DNA from: Kosmotoga olearia TBF 19.5.1
Lineage (GTDB): Bacteria > Thermotogota > Thermotogae > Petrotogales > Kosmotogaceae
Length of the DNA stretch: 64,000 nucleotides
Direction: 5' to 3'
Assembly: GCF_000023325.1 (NCBI RefSeq)
Contig: NC_012785.1
Span: forward strand, 2,108,001 to 2,172,000
Part shown: positions 17,714-26,604 of the stretch, piece by piece
Layout of the letters: each line of letters begins with the position of its first letter
Position numbering within the stretch: position 1 is the first letter of the stretch
The notes under the pieces: generated by a model
What the model saw: only the letters and a program-made list of their open reading frames with translations
Databases searched by the model: none
Told to the model about the DNA's origin: nothing
Translations under genes and position numbers: made by a program

Positions 17714-18648
17714 CTGCTCACTTCCCTTTTCATGGATGAAATAAGGTACGGTACTATCACTACTGCTACCATTACAAGCATTATAATGGCGATGGCAGAG
17801 CCGGTAGCATATCTATTTGCCCGGAATGTAGTTTCAAACATATAAATTGCAGGTACATCAGTAACATTATTTGGGCCACTTCCGGTCATAGCATAAACAA
17901 GATCAAAGATCTTCAAGGAAATATGGCCGAGGATTATCATTGCGCTTAGGGTTATTGGACGCAAAATCGGAAATTTAATTTTCCAGAAAATTTGCTTGTC
18001 AGAAGCACCGTCAACTTTGGCTGCTTCAATCAGTGATTGTGGGATTCCTCTCAATCCTGCCAGATACATAGCCATTGTATAACCTGATAATTGCCAGATG
18101 GCGGCTATTATTACTGGAATTAGGGCAACGTTAAAATGTAGAAATGAGGTGGTGCTGGTGTACCATTTCCACTGCAAAGCTTCAAGTCCGAGCATTTTGA
18201 AAAGCAGGTTTATCCCCTGCGGGTATTTAGGCGGAATTCCCGGCGCAAAAATCCAGCTCCAAACAGTACCGGTAACAACAAAGGAAATGGCCATTGGAAA
18301 TAAGAAGATGTTTTGAAATACCCTTGAACCTTTTAACCCTTTGTCCACAAGAACAGCGAGGATTATTCCCAACGATAGACAACCGATTATGAAAAAGAGA
18401 GTAAAGTAGAGCGTATTCCATAAGTCTGTCTGAAAACGTGGGTCTTCAAAAAGCCTCAGATAATTTCTTAAGCCGACGAATCTATATTCACCCCTTAGGA
18501 GTCTGGAAAAGCTGTTCCAATTCGAGAAAGAAACTCTTACAGTCCAGCCTATAAATATGTATACAAAAATGGTCAGTGACACAATCGTTGGCAGCAGAAT
18601 CAGAAATCCTGTTAACTTCCGTCGAGTTGATCCTTTGATAGGCTTCAC
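17710..18648 (-). CDS. ABC sugar transporter permease (MalF-type)
   Basis: A 312-residue membrane permease; the EAA loop reads E-A-A-K-V-D-G-A-S-D-K-Q-I-F-W-K-I-K-F-P. The GTG start at 18648 has an AGGGG right next to it, so the spacing is tight and the start is less certain than most. Separated from the binding-protein gene by 48 bp containing a strong hairpin. Confidence 0.9.
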   Translation of the reverse strand: MKPIKGSTRRKLTGFLILLPTIVSLTIFVYIFIGWTVRVSFSNWNSFSRLLRGEYRFVGLRNYLRLFEDPRFQTDLWNTLYFTLFFIIGCLSLGIILAVLVDKGLKGSRVFQNIFLFPMAISFVVTGTVWSWIFAPGIPPKYPQGINLLFKMLGLEALQWKWYTSTTSFLHFNVALIPVIIAAIWQLSGYTMAMYLAGLRGIPQSLIEAAKVDGASDKQIFWKIKFPILRPITLSAMIILGHISLKIFDLVYAMTGSGPNNVTDVPAIYMFETTFRANRYATGSAIAIIMLVMVAVVIVPYLISSMKREVSR

Positions 18649-18670
18649 CCCCTAATGTGAAGTGAACAAA

Positions 18671-18689
18671 GAGGCCCCAGAGGGGCCTC
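18671..18689 (-). terminator. Intercistronic hairpin between binding protein and permease genes
   Basis: GAGGCCCC (18671-18678) and GGGGCCTC (18682-18689) form a perfect 8-bp GC-rich stem with a three-base loop. On the minus-strand transcript it follows the binding-protein stop and is followed by TTTGTT, a weak U run. Such hairpins often end most transcripts or protect the upstream mRNA, giving more binding protein than permease. Confidence 0.65.
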
Positions 18690-18696
18690 CTTATTT

Positions 18697-19932
18697 TTAT
18701 TCTAGATAGTCTTCAGCGGCGTAAATAATCTCTTTAAGCGCTTTTTTAACGTCTTTTCTGGTTATAAACATGTTGATAGTATCGTTGAGGGCAGTGACGA
18801 AGGCTTCAGGAGCGGCGGAACCATGAATGATCGACGGACAGAGGGCATTTGTTGCGAAATCGTCCATGGACCAGATCAAATAGTCATCGTAAAGGCTTCT
18901 GTCAGCATCGATTCTAGCAGGAATCGATCCTTTGATTGGGTTGAAAGTATCCTGACCTTCGACGGAAGATATAATCTTTAGCCATTTGATGGCATTCTCT
19001 CTGTGAGGAGCATTTTTCGGGAGCCCAAAGGTGTCTGTAACGACCATGAAAGAACCCTTCGTTCCGGGAACTACCATCCAGCCGAATTCTTTACCCGGTG
19101 TCCAACCCAATGTCTTCAGATATCCTTCAGCCCAGTCTCCCATCACATTAAAAGCAGCTTTGCCCTCAAACACGAGCAATGTGGCATCCTGCCATGTGAG
19201 AGAAGCATGGTTGGGGTTCACGTAATTCATAAGTTCCTTGAATATTTCCAGAGCTTCCTTTACTCCTTGATGCTCAAAGGAGGTTCTTCCATTCCAGAGA
19301 CCGTTGTAGTTGTACGGGCCAAGAGTTGAAAGAAGTATGTCTTCGAATAAATGTGTTGCAGTCCATTTGTTCTTGTCACCTAATGCCAGAGGGATATAAC
19401 CTGCTTTTTTAATTTTTTTCAGGACTTCTATAAATTCCGGCCACGTAGAAGGAACTTTTTCAATACCTACCTCTTCGAGAATCGCTTTGTTGTAGAAAAC
19501 AACGTTTCCTCTGTGAACATTGACAGGGATAGAGTAAACTTCACCTTTGTAACTACAGATTTTGAGAATATCTTCCGGGAACTTATCGATTATTCCCCAT
19601 TCTTCAAGTAAATCAGTTATCGGTTCCATCATTCCTGTAACCACATAGGTATCGATAAGTTCCATACCACCGTGGACCTGGAAAGAATCAGGTGGGTTCC
19701 CACCGAGCATTCTTGTTTTCAATACGGCTTTAGCGTTTGTACCAGCACCCCCGGCGACTGTAGCATTGATGATTTCTACATCGGGATAGTATTTGTGAAA
19801 GACATCAAAGAGCGCCAGCAAGCCTTCTTCTTCTCCACCGCCTGTCCACCAGCTAAATATTTCTAGTTGATTTGCTGAGAATGCGACAAAGGCCATTGAA
19901 AGAATCATCAAAAGAACAAAGAACTTTCTCAT
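18697..19932 (-). CDS. ABC glucose/galactose-type sugar-binding protein
   Basis: A 411-residue exported binding protein with a signal peptide (cleavage near residue 19). The mature part resembles, from memory, the glucose/galactose-binding protein of Thermus thermophilus along its length: E-I-F-S-W-W-T-G, N-A-T-V-A-G-G-A-G-T-N-A, R-M-L-G-G-N-P-P-D-S-F-Q-V-H, G-K-A-A-F-N-V-M-G-D-W-A and G-Q-D-T-F-N-P-I-K-G-S-I. Glucose, perhaps galactose or mannose, is the likely ligand. The ATG is preceded by GGGGAGG. It follows the ROK regulator by 55 bp. Confidence 0.8.
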   Translation of the reverse strand: MRKFFVLLMILSMAFVAFSANQLEIFSWWTGGGEEEGLLALFDVFHKYYPDVEIINATVAGGAGTNAKAVLKTRMLGGNPPDSFQVHGGMELIDTYVVTGMMEPITDLLEEWGIIDKFPEDILKICSYKGEVYSIPVNVHRGNVVFYNKAILEEVGIEKVPSTWPEFIEVLKKIKKAGYIPLALGDKNKWTATHLFEDILLSTLGPYNYNGLWNGRTSFEHQGVKEALEIFKELMNYVNPNHASLTWQDATLLVFEGKAAFNVMGDWAEGYLKTLGWTPGKEFGWMVVPGTKGSFMVVTDTFGLPKNAPHRENAIKWLKIISSVEGQDTFNPIKGSIPARIDADRSLYDDYLIWSMDDFATNALCPSIIHGSAAPEAFVTALNDTINMFITRKDVKKALKEIIYAAEDYLE

Positions 19933-19987
19933 AACACTACCTCCCCTTTAAGATTTCCCCTTATGGGGTATTAAAAAAAGATTGTCC

Positions 19988-21148
19988 CTAATGATGTACA
20001 TGTTCGATACTTTTGGCCTCTAACCATTTTGCAGTAGCGTAAATTCCGGCTCCGATTGCCACGGCATTGTCTGAAATTTCCGAAAGTTTCACGTCGGTTT
20101 CCTGATCGCCAAATAAATATTGAGAGACTATTTCTTTTACCGGTTGGATTAGATAATTACCCAATGCTGCCATTGTCCCACCAATAAAGACGGCCTGAGG
20201 ATTTAATAAATGTATGACATTAAGAACGACAATAGAAAGCCACTTGGCACTATCGCGTACAATGGAATATACAATTTTGTTGTCAGCTTTGAGAAGATTC
20301 GCGACATCTTCAATACTGTGTGCATTCAATCCACATGACTTTATTTGGCTTGTCAATACATCTACTCCGTACAGATCTTCGAGATATTTAAATTGCCCAT
20401 GAACATAAAATAAGCTGTGGCCTATTTCTCCAACATAGTCATGGGTTCCCTGATAAAGTTCATCATTAATTACAACTCCGGCTCCAATTCCTTCATTCAC
20501 AAGTATGTATACGAAATTCTTTAGATACTTTGCGCCACCGTGCCACTTTTCCGCAAGTGCAGCTACATTCGCATCATTTTCTATCCAAACAGGCAGTTTG
20601 TATTTTTTTTGTATGATCTCTCCAAGCGGAATATTTATCCATCCCTCAAATTTCGGTGGACACTTTATAACACCAGTTTCGGGATCAAGAGGACCAGGGA
20701 TTCCAATTCCTATAACTCCAACCTTAATCCCATGCTTTTCTGCTTTCTCCATAATATGATTAATATCCAGATAGAGCTTTTCAAGAACACTGTCTGGATC
20801 ATTTTTTTTATAAGATAATCCATTGCTTTCCATCAGTACTTTCATACTGGCATCCATTAATACCGTTTTTATGTTGTGTCTTCCAAGATGGACTCCCAAT
20901 GTGTACACAGCGTTCTTTTTGATATGCAAAGAGATAGGTGTTTTACCGACATTTCCGTTTGGCTTTGTCGGGGATTCTTCAACTATTCCAGCGGCTAAAA
21001 ATTCCTTTATGATAGATGATACAGTCGTCTTAGTTAACCCTGTAATCCTCGAAAGCTCAACTCTGGAAATGCCGTCCTGTTTCAATAAAATATGAAGTAA
21101 AGTAATAGCGTTTTTAATTCGTGTATCTTTGGGTTTCAGTATAAGCAT
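19988..21148 (-). CDS. ROK-family transcriptional repressor (XylR/NagC type)
   Basis: A 386-residue regulator: N-terminal winged helix (residues about 8-65, S-R-V-E-L-S-R-I-T-G-L-T-K-T-T-V-S-S-I) and a sugar-kinase-fold ROK domain with G-I-G-I-P-G-P and W-I-E-N-D-A-N-V-A-A. The usual zinc site C-x-C-G-x-x-G-C after G-E-I-G-H is missing: no cysteines occur there. It lies directly upstream of the glucose-type ABC genes on the same strand and probably represses them and itself. The ATG at 21148 was chosen because GGAGGAG lies just upstream; the TTG at 21160 overlaps that site. Confidence 0.87.
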   Translation of the reverse strand: MLILKPKDTRIKNAITLLHILLKQDGISRVELSRITGLTKTTVSSIIKEFLAAGIVEESPTKPNGNVGKTPISLHIKKNAVYTLGVHLGRHNIKTVLMDASMKVLMESNGLSYKKNDPDSVLEKLYLDINHIMEKAEKHGIKVGVIGIGIPGPLDPETGVIKCPPKFEGWINIPLGEIIQKKYKLPVWIENDANVAALAEKWHGGAKYLKNFVYILVNEGIGAGVVINDELYQGTHDYVGEIGHSLFYVHGQFKYLEDLYGVDVLTSQIKSCGLNAHSIEDVANLLKADNKIVYSIVRDSAKWLSIVVLNVIHLLNPQAVFIGGTMAALGNYLIQPVKEIVSQYLFGDQETDVKLSEISDNAVAIGAGIYATAKWLEAKSIEHVHH

Positions 21149-21185
21149 AGACTCCTCCAATGAATCAGTTTCAAGTTAACGAATA

Positions 21186-21210
21186 AATTAGTAAACTGGA
21201 CTAACTAATT
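21186..21210. promoter_or_regulatory. Inverted repeat AATTAGT-N11-ACTAATT, candidate ROK operator
   Basis: A perfect 7-bp inverted repeat (21186-21192 and 21204-21210) lies 38 bp upstream of the ROK gene start. The TTAGT...ACTAA form resembles XylR-type ROK operators, suggesting autoregulation. Confidence 0.55.
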
Positions 21211-21230
21211 GGATTATATCAACAAAACAC

Positions 21231-21255
21231 GGGGTCCTTTTAACACCTGGACCCC
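21231..21255. terminator. GC-rich hairpin between S41 peptidase and ROK genes
   Basis: GGGGTCC (21231-21237) pairs with GGACCCC (21249-21255), with an 11-base loop. T runs are short on both sides, so it is a weak terminator or mRNA end for the S41 peptidase transcript. Confidence 0.5.
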
Positions 21256-21400
21256 TTTGAATAGCATATAATACTTAACTACAATCAAATATATGGATTT
21301 ATATCCGAATTCTGTAATTTTCTATAATTTACCATTTGTTTTTTCTTTTCATTGAAAACCGGATGTCTTATTTTTTGAGGATATACGTAGCCATTCAGGA

Positions 21401-22696
21401 TTATTCGGAAGTAGAATAACCCCCTTTCTGCGCCTCTTTGACAATCTGAAGGGCTTTATCAAGCATGGGATCAGCTTTACCAATTAGCCAGGATATTTTT
21501 TCCTCAAGGTTCAGGTTTATGGGAATATCCGGCTCTATATGCTCTCCTTCTTCAAGAAGAAAAATCCTTTCTTTTGATAACTTCACTCTACATTTTGTGT
21601 TTGGTAGTAAGTATCCATGCTGTTTAAATCCGAAGTTTGCGGTTTCACTGGACCTTTCTCCGAGAATTGTCCCTATGCCTTTTCTGACTAGAAAACCAAG
21701 GAACATGAGACAACCGGAAAACACATCTTCATCTGTCAAAATCCACAGCTTTCCAGAAAACCGTTTTTTCGCAGGATACACATTCACACCATAATCTAAA
21801 ATAGCGTATTTAACTCCTTCCTTGGTATAAGATTTCACCCCGATACCTATGGCCAGTTTAGTTGGTTTATCTACAAAATATCTCAACAAACTTAGCGCGG
21901 ACCACCCTCCTGTATTGCCTCGAACGTCTATGATCAGATCAGTAATGGGGCTATCCAGAGCTTCTTCCATCCTGTCTATTATTTCTTGTTGAAACTCTCC
22001 ATTAAAACTTGGAACTTTCAAGACACCAATAGAACCGTACAGTTCAAATGATGGACTTCTCTTTCTTACCGGTTGAGAGGTCCGTTTATAATCTTTTGGG
22101 GAGATAGATTCAATCTTCAGCGTCTTTTCTTCATTTTCATAAAGATAGGTGATTTCGAACTCCTCTGTTCCCCACCACTTAGGTAAAGATTGGAAGAAGT
22201 AATTAACCAACCAGTTCAATCTACTCTCTCCGGTTTCAGAAATACCATAAATCTCCAGCTCTTCAACAACATTCTCAACCGGAATACCGTTGATCTTTGT
22301 AACAATGGCTCCAACTGGCAAATCACAGATTGAATCAACCACCACGGCATACCCGTTTACCCGGCGCAATCTGAAGGGGAAAACTTTAATCTCGACATCC
22401 GACGGAGGATATAACATGGAGTGCTGGTCGTGAAGAATGGCTATTAATGGAGCAGCTATCATGTAGAATTCCGACCGTGTCATATCATGGTCTAATTGAG
22501 CTTTTTTCTCTTCGACAAGATTCCAGAATACATCTTTATCTACCTTGAGCCAGGGGTTGTAATACTCTTCAACAATTTTGGAGACAAGAAAATCTAAGTC
22601 CTCTCTCAACTGCTCGGGAGTAAAAAGCTTTTCGGCTAATGTGAAAGTGGAAATGAGCAAAAGGATTCCTATGAGTATATAGCGAGTTTTATTCAC
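21401..22696 (-). CDS. Exported S41-family (tail-specific) serine peptidase
   Basis: A 431-residue protein with an N-terminal signal/anchor (Y-I-L-I-G-I-L-L-L-I-S-T). The S41 core is seen in L-I-I-D-V-R-G-N-T-G-G and D-E-D-V-F-S-G, where the Ser is the likely nucleophile; the usual following Ala/Ser is Gly here. A PDZ-like segment (V-G-A-I-V-T-K-I-N-G-I-P-V) precedes the catalytic part. It may degrade secreted proteins or peptides for nutrition. The GTG at 22696 fits the GGAGGG upstream; a GTG three bases earlier is possible. Single-gene unit. Confidence 0.82.
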   Translation of the reverse strand: MNKTRYILIGILLLISTFTLAEKLFTPEQLREDLDFLVSKIVEEYYNPWLKVDKDVFWNLVEEKKAQLDHDMTRSEFYMIAAPLIAILHDQHSMLYPPSDVEIKVFPFRLRRVNGYAVVVDSICDLPVGAIVTKINGIPVENVVEELEIYGISETGESRLNWLVNYFFQSLPKWWGTEEFEITYLYENEEKTLKIESISPKDYKRTSQPVRKRSPSFELYGSIGVLKVPSFNGEFQQEIIDRMEEALDSPITDLIIDVRGNTGGWSALSLLRYFVDKPTKLAIGIGVKSYTKEGVKYAILDYGVNVYPAKKRFSGKLWILTDEDVFSGCLMFLGFLVRKGIGTILGERSSETANFGFKQHGYLLPNTKCRVKLSKERIFLLEEGEHIEPDIPINLNLEEKISWLIGKADPMLDKALQIVKEAQKGGYSTSE

Positions 22697-22890
22697 CACA
22701 ATCCCTCCAAAGTTACTAAACAAATAATTTGAATCGCGTTAAACATTATTACCGCGTCAATATTAACATACTTCAAATTCAATTAACAAATTCATTTTCA
22801 TAGGATCGCAATTTAATCTAACAGCATTGGAGGAGCTGGCTGACAGGATTTTTTAGGGATGTTCGATGAGAGACACCTGAACGCTTAATC

Positions 22891-22941
22891 GAACAGTATA
22901 CTATTCAATTTATGATATAATCTGAACAGTATACTATTCAA
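22891..22941 (+). promoter_or_regulatory. Promoter with two copies of an 18-bp operator-like repeat
   Basis: GAACAGTATACTATTCAA occurs at 22891-22908 and again, base for base, at 22924-22941, a 33-bp spacing (about three helical turns). Each copy is a near-palindrome around AGTATACT. A -10 box TATAAT lies between them at 22916-22921, so copy 1 covers the -35 area and copy 2 the transcription start, a typical repressor layout. Confidence 0.7.
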
Positions 22942-22957
22942 CTTAGGGGTGTCGCAT

Positions 22958-24271
22958 ATGACAGATCAAGAGTTGTTTTCTGTTTTAATTCGCTGGAACT
23001 ACTGGGATAAAGGCGAAATACCGGATCTGATTAGAAGGAGAGAAGTTGAGTTTCTTCATAGATACTTTTCAGGAAACCTGGTTCAAATAATAAAGGGACC
23101 AAGACGTGCTGGTAAATCTTCGATATTAAAAGTGTTCTACAATGACCTCAGAGGATCAAGAGATCCCCTTTCGTTTCTTTTTATAAATCTGGAAGATGTA
23201 TCACTTGCGCAAGAAGAGAGTTCACCACAATTGTTAGAGAGATTGTATAGGCTTTATAGGCAACGGGTAAATCCTTCTGGAAAGGCTATTGTATTCATTG
23301 ACGAAGCTCAGAGAATATCAGGATGGGAAAGATGGGTTGAAACCTACAGAGAAATAGGTGAAGCTAAGTTCTTCATAACTGGTTCATCCTCAAAACTATC
23401 TTCTAAAGAATTGGGCACTTTGCTTACAGGAAGACATATAGATCTTACTCTTTATCCTTTTTCATTCAGAGATTTTGTTGCTTCTCGGGGATTTGGTTTT
23501 GATGAGTTATCACTTTATGCGAAGAAGGATCAAATAAAGAATCTGCTCTTTTCGTACTTTGAAACAGGGGGATTTCCGGAAGTTTTGCTTAATTATGGAC
23601 CAGATGAAGGGATGGAGATTCTTGAGACCTATTTCGATGACATGATTTACAGGGATATCGTTGAACGTTGGGGAGTTAGAGATGTGCAACTGCTGAAAAG
23701 AATAGCGCTGTACGCGTTGAAAAATAGTGGTAATCTTATGACCTATCGCCAGCTTCAGAGACTTATTGAACAGGTTTCTGGTAAGACCTCTACTAACACG
23801 ATATCAGAGCACATGTCCCATTTAATAGAGGCTTATATTGTTTTCGAACTAACCCTTTATAGTAACTCCATAAAGAAATCTATTCAACGTCCAAGAAAGC
23901 TGTACTCAGTGGATACGGGGCTCCGAAAAGCTGTTGTAAAACCGTTCACAGATGATTTTGGTCGTGATGCCGAAAATGTTGTCTTTATCGAATTGCTTAG
24001 AAGGAGATACAAAGTTAACTACTGGAGGAATAATGAAACAGAGGTGGATTTCATAGCTCTAGGAAGGAAAAGAAACGTTGCTATAAATGTGACCATGTCT
24101 AACATCGAAAGAAAAGACCTGAGAGACAGAGAACTGAAAGGACTTGTAGACTTTCCAGGCAAGGAATTTGAAAGAATTCTCATAACGGACGACCTTGAGG
24201 ATGAGTTAAAAATAGAAGGAAAGAAGATAACTTTGCTTCCTCTATGGAAGTGGCTTTTGCTAGAGCAATAA
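22958..24271 (+). CDS. Solitary AAA ATPase with DUF4143-type C-terminus
   Basis: A 437-residue protein. The P-loop is G-P-R-R-A-G-K-S-S (residues about 46-54) and Walker B is A-I-V-F-I-D-E-A-Q-R. A winged-helix-like middle follows, and the C-terminal nuclease-like (PD-(D/E)xK) domain has E-N-V-V-F-I-E-L-L-R-R and E-V-D-F-I-A-L. The lysine strand expected after it reads I-N-V-T-M-S, so the catalytic Lys is missing. The family is common in archaea and Thermotogae and its job is unknown. The ATG at 22958 has AGGGGTG upstream; a GTG at 22949 lies inside that site. It has its own promoter with operator repeats. Confidence 0.8.
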   Translation: MTDQELFSVLIRWNYWDKGEIPDLIRRREVEFLHRYFSGNLVQIIKGPRRAGKSSILKVFYNDLRGSRDPLSFLFINLEDVSLAQEESSPQLLERLYRLYRQRVNPSGKAIVFIDEAQRISGWERWVETYREIGEAKFFITGSSSKLSSKELGTLLTGRHIDLTLYPFSFRDFVASRGFGFDELSLYAKKDQIKNLLFSYFETGGFPEVLLNYGPDEGMEILETYFDDMIYRDIVERWGVRDVQLLKRIALYALKNSGNLMTYRQLQRLIEQVSGKTSTNTISEHMSHLIEAYIVFELTLYSNSIKKSIQRPRKLYSVDTGLRKAVVKPFTDDFGRDAENVVFIELLRRRYKVNYWRNNETEVDFIALGRKRNVAINVTMSNIERKDLRDRELKGLVDFPGKEFERILITDDLEDELKIEGKKITLLPLWKWLLLEQ

Positions 24272-24363
24272 AAATTTTCAACCGATCTGAATCACTCGAT
24301 CGCAGAATTGCTCCAGGTCATCCTTATATGATATGTCAGGCACGAAATTCTTTTTAGAAAATA

Positions 24364-26355
24364 TCAGCGTATCCGCTTGAAAATGAGAAAACTTTTAGCT
24401 GGAACTTCTAAGTTTTTGATCTCCATCTGGGTATTGGTAAATAGTTCATGGTAAAGACCTGGTAGTGATCCGGAAAAGGTTGCCTTTTCGTTTCCAGGAT
24501 TAGCAAAAATGATGATTTCCTCATCTTCTAACGTTCTTTTATAAGCCATCAAAGTTCCATCAGTGGCGATGATCTCGAAGGAACCTTTCCTCAGAGCAGG
24601 ATATTCCTTTCTGAAGCTAATGAGTTTTTTATAGTATTCGAGGATATCCTTATTCCAGAGTTCTTCTTTCCACGGCATAGGTCTTCGATTATCAGGATCT
24701 TTTCCTCCTGTCATGCCTATTTCGTCTCCATAGTAGATCACCGGGGAACCTATAAAAGTCATCTGCAAGCCTACGGCTATTTTGAAAAGCTCTATGTCAC
24801 CATAAAGTGTTGTAAGCATTCTTTCAGTATCGTGACTATCCAGCATATTCCATAGAGAATGCAGAACCTGGGGTGGATATCTTTTGAGATAAAACCCAGT
24901 CATGTTGGCGAATTTTTTCGCGGAATGCATCGGTCTTGCAACATACTCGATAACTGCATCCCTGAACTGGTAATTCATAACAGAGTCAAACATGTTTCCT
25001 TGCAGATACACCTTTGAGTCTCCCCAGATTTCCCCAACGATTATAGATTCTTTGTTCATACTTTTGACAGTGGGGCGGAAAAAGTTCTTCCAGAATTCTG
25101 GAGCGACTTCTCCAGCAACATCAAGTCTCCAGCCTGAAATGCCTGCTTTGGCGTATTTTTCAGCTACCTTGCCGATGTATTCCTGTACCTCTGGATTTAG
25201 AACGTTCAATTTCGGCATATCGGCGTAGCCGCCCCAGGCGATGTAGTTCATGGCGTGTCCCTTGTACCTTCTCGGTTTATTTCCTTTTATAAAATACCAA
25301 TCCCAGTAGGGGGAATCTTTGCCGTTTTTCTTAACATCCTGGAATGCCCTGAATTCGTCGCCAGTGTGGTTGAATACTCCGTCCAGGATTACCCTTATCC
25401 CGGATGAAGATAGATCATTCACCATTTTCTTGAAGAGTTCGTAATCCCCAAAATTGTCATCGATTTTCATATAATCCGCGGTATCGTACTTGTGACTCGA
25501 GACACTCTCAAAAATAGGGTTAAAGTAGATGGCATCTATCCCAAGGTCTTTCAGGTGATCCATGTGATCGATAACACCCTGAAGATCTCCGCCAAAGAAA
25601 CCATCGGAACCAAGGTTGGCGCTTTTGGGATCTGCGTACCAATTTTGTGAACCCTCGGGATCATTCGAAGGGTCACCGTTTGCGAACCTTTCAGGGAAAA
25701 TCTGGTAATACACTGCTCCTTTCGACCATTCTGGTGTGTCGAAATAATTTACAGGAAGATTGTCTGGGGTGAATCTGAAAGGAATAACGGATTGTTCTGA
25801 AACGCCGTTGGCGCCCAAAAATAGCTTTTTATCGTTGCCGAGCAGTTCAAAATAGTATTCGAGGTTCTGCAAATCAGTTAGATGGATTCTGAAATAGTCC
25901 TGATTTCCGGAGTTTTTCAAAAACGGCATTTCTAATTTTGCGCCATTTATGTGGATGAACGCTTTAGTGAAAGCTTCTTCTTTTCCTGAGACGCTCAAGT
26001 AAAATTCTCCCGGCTTCACGGGATTAAAATATTCTCTATCCCATATTTTGTGGGTTGCGGGTTCAAGATCTTCAACCCTGAAAATGTTGAAGGTTTTACC
26101 CTCAATGTTTGTTGTCTCTTTGAAAGGATCAATAAGGCGGTTACCAGATTCATCAGTGAAATAGTAATTATAGGTCCCGTTGTCCAAGCTCACTGACAGA
26201 TACCACCAACTGCCTGCAGCCTTTTCCAGAGGAACCGGTTCCCACTCGGTGAAATCACCTATTAAAAACACCTGCTGGTCTGACTCGATAAAGAAATCCG
26301 CTGCGAAACCTAAACAAGCCAACATGATAAACAACAAAAGTAAAGCTTTCCTCAT
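24364..26355 (-). CDS. Exported GH13 alpha-amylase family enzyme (neopullulanase/amylase type)
   Basis: A 663-residue secreted starch/maltodextrin hydrolase. Signal peptide ends near residue 18; residues ~20-120 form a glycogen-binding-like (CBM48/CBM20-like) beta domain. The GH13 regions are all visible: region I D-G-V-F-N-H, region II G-W-R-L-D-V-A (nucleophile Asp), region III G-E-I-W-G (acid Glu) and region IV L-D-S-H-D-T. The F-G-G-D-L-Q-G-V segment is typical of the neopullulanase/cyclomaltodextrinase group. ATG preceded by GGGAGATG. A single-gene unit, lying between two ATPase genes on the opposite strand; codon use looks like the rest of the genome. Confidence 0.92.
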   Translation of the reverse strand: MRKALLLLFIMLACLGFAADFFIESDQQVFLIGDFTEWEPVPLEKAAGSWWYLSVSLDNGTYNYYFTDESGNRLIDPFKETTNIEGKTFNIFRVEDLEPATHKIWDREYFNPVKPGEFYLSVSGKEEAFTKAFIHINGAKLEMPFLKNSGNQDYFRIHLTDLQNLEYYFELLGNDKKLFLGANGVSEQSVIPFRFTPDNLPVNYFDTPEWSKGAVYYQIFPERFANGDPSNDPEGSQNWYADPKSANLGSDGFFGGDLQGVIDHMDHLKDLGIDAIYFNPIFESVSSHKYDTADYMKIDDNFGDYELFKKMVNDLSSSGIRVILDGVFNHTGDEFRAFQDVKKNGKDSPYWDWYFIKGNKPRRYKGHAMNYIAWGGYADMPKLNVLNPEVQEYIGKVAEKYAKAGISGWRLDVAGEVAPEFWKNFFRPTVKSMNKESIIVGEIWGDSKVYLQGNMFDSVMNYQFRDAVIEYVARPMHSAKKFANMTGFYLKRYPPQVLHSLWNMLDSHDTERMLTTLYGDIELFKIAVGLQMTFIGSPVIYYGDEIGMTGGKDPDNRRPMPWKEELWNKDILEYYKKLISFRKEYPALRKGSFEIIATDGTLMAYKRTLEDEEIIIFANPGNEKATFSGSLPGLYHELFTNTQMEIKNLEVPAKSFLIFKRIR

Positions 26356-26538
26356 CCAAACATCTCCCTACTTTTTAAGCTTAGCTGTCTATTAGTATCA
26401 TAACAGTTTCTGGGGACTCAGCAAAACAAATCTTTCCTTTTGTATTTTAGTTATGAGTTGGTACGGTTGAGGACAATGTTTTGCTTATTTCGCAGTGAAA
26501 AATTACGAATCCGAGTAATCCCAGAAAATATACTTTGA

Positions 26539-26586
26539 AGTATTATGTTTCACAGTATTATGTTTTGAAACATAATATGATAGAAT
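26539..26586 (+). promoter_or_regulatory. Promoter with palindrome and repeated half-site
   Basis: TATTATGTTT (26556-26565) and AAACATAATA (26568-26577) form a perfect palindrome. AGTATTATGTTT occurs at 26539-26550 and again at 26554-26565, a 15-bp period. A -10-like TAGAAT is at 26581-26586. The ATPase gene starts at 26605. Confidence 0.6.
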
Positions 26587-26604
26587 CTGAGTGGGAGGGA
26601 TTGT

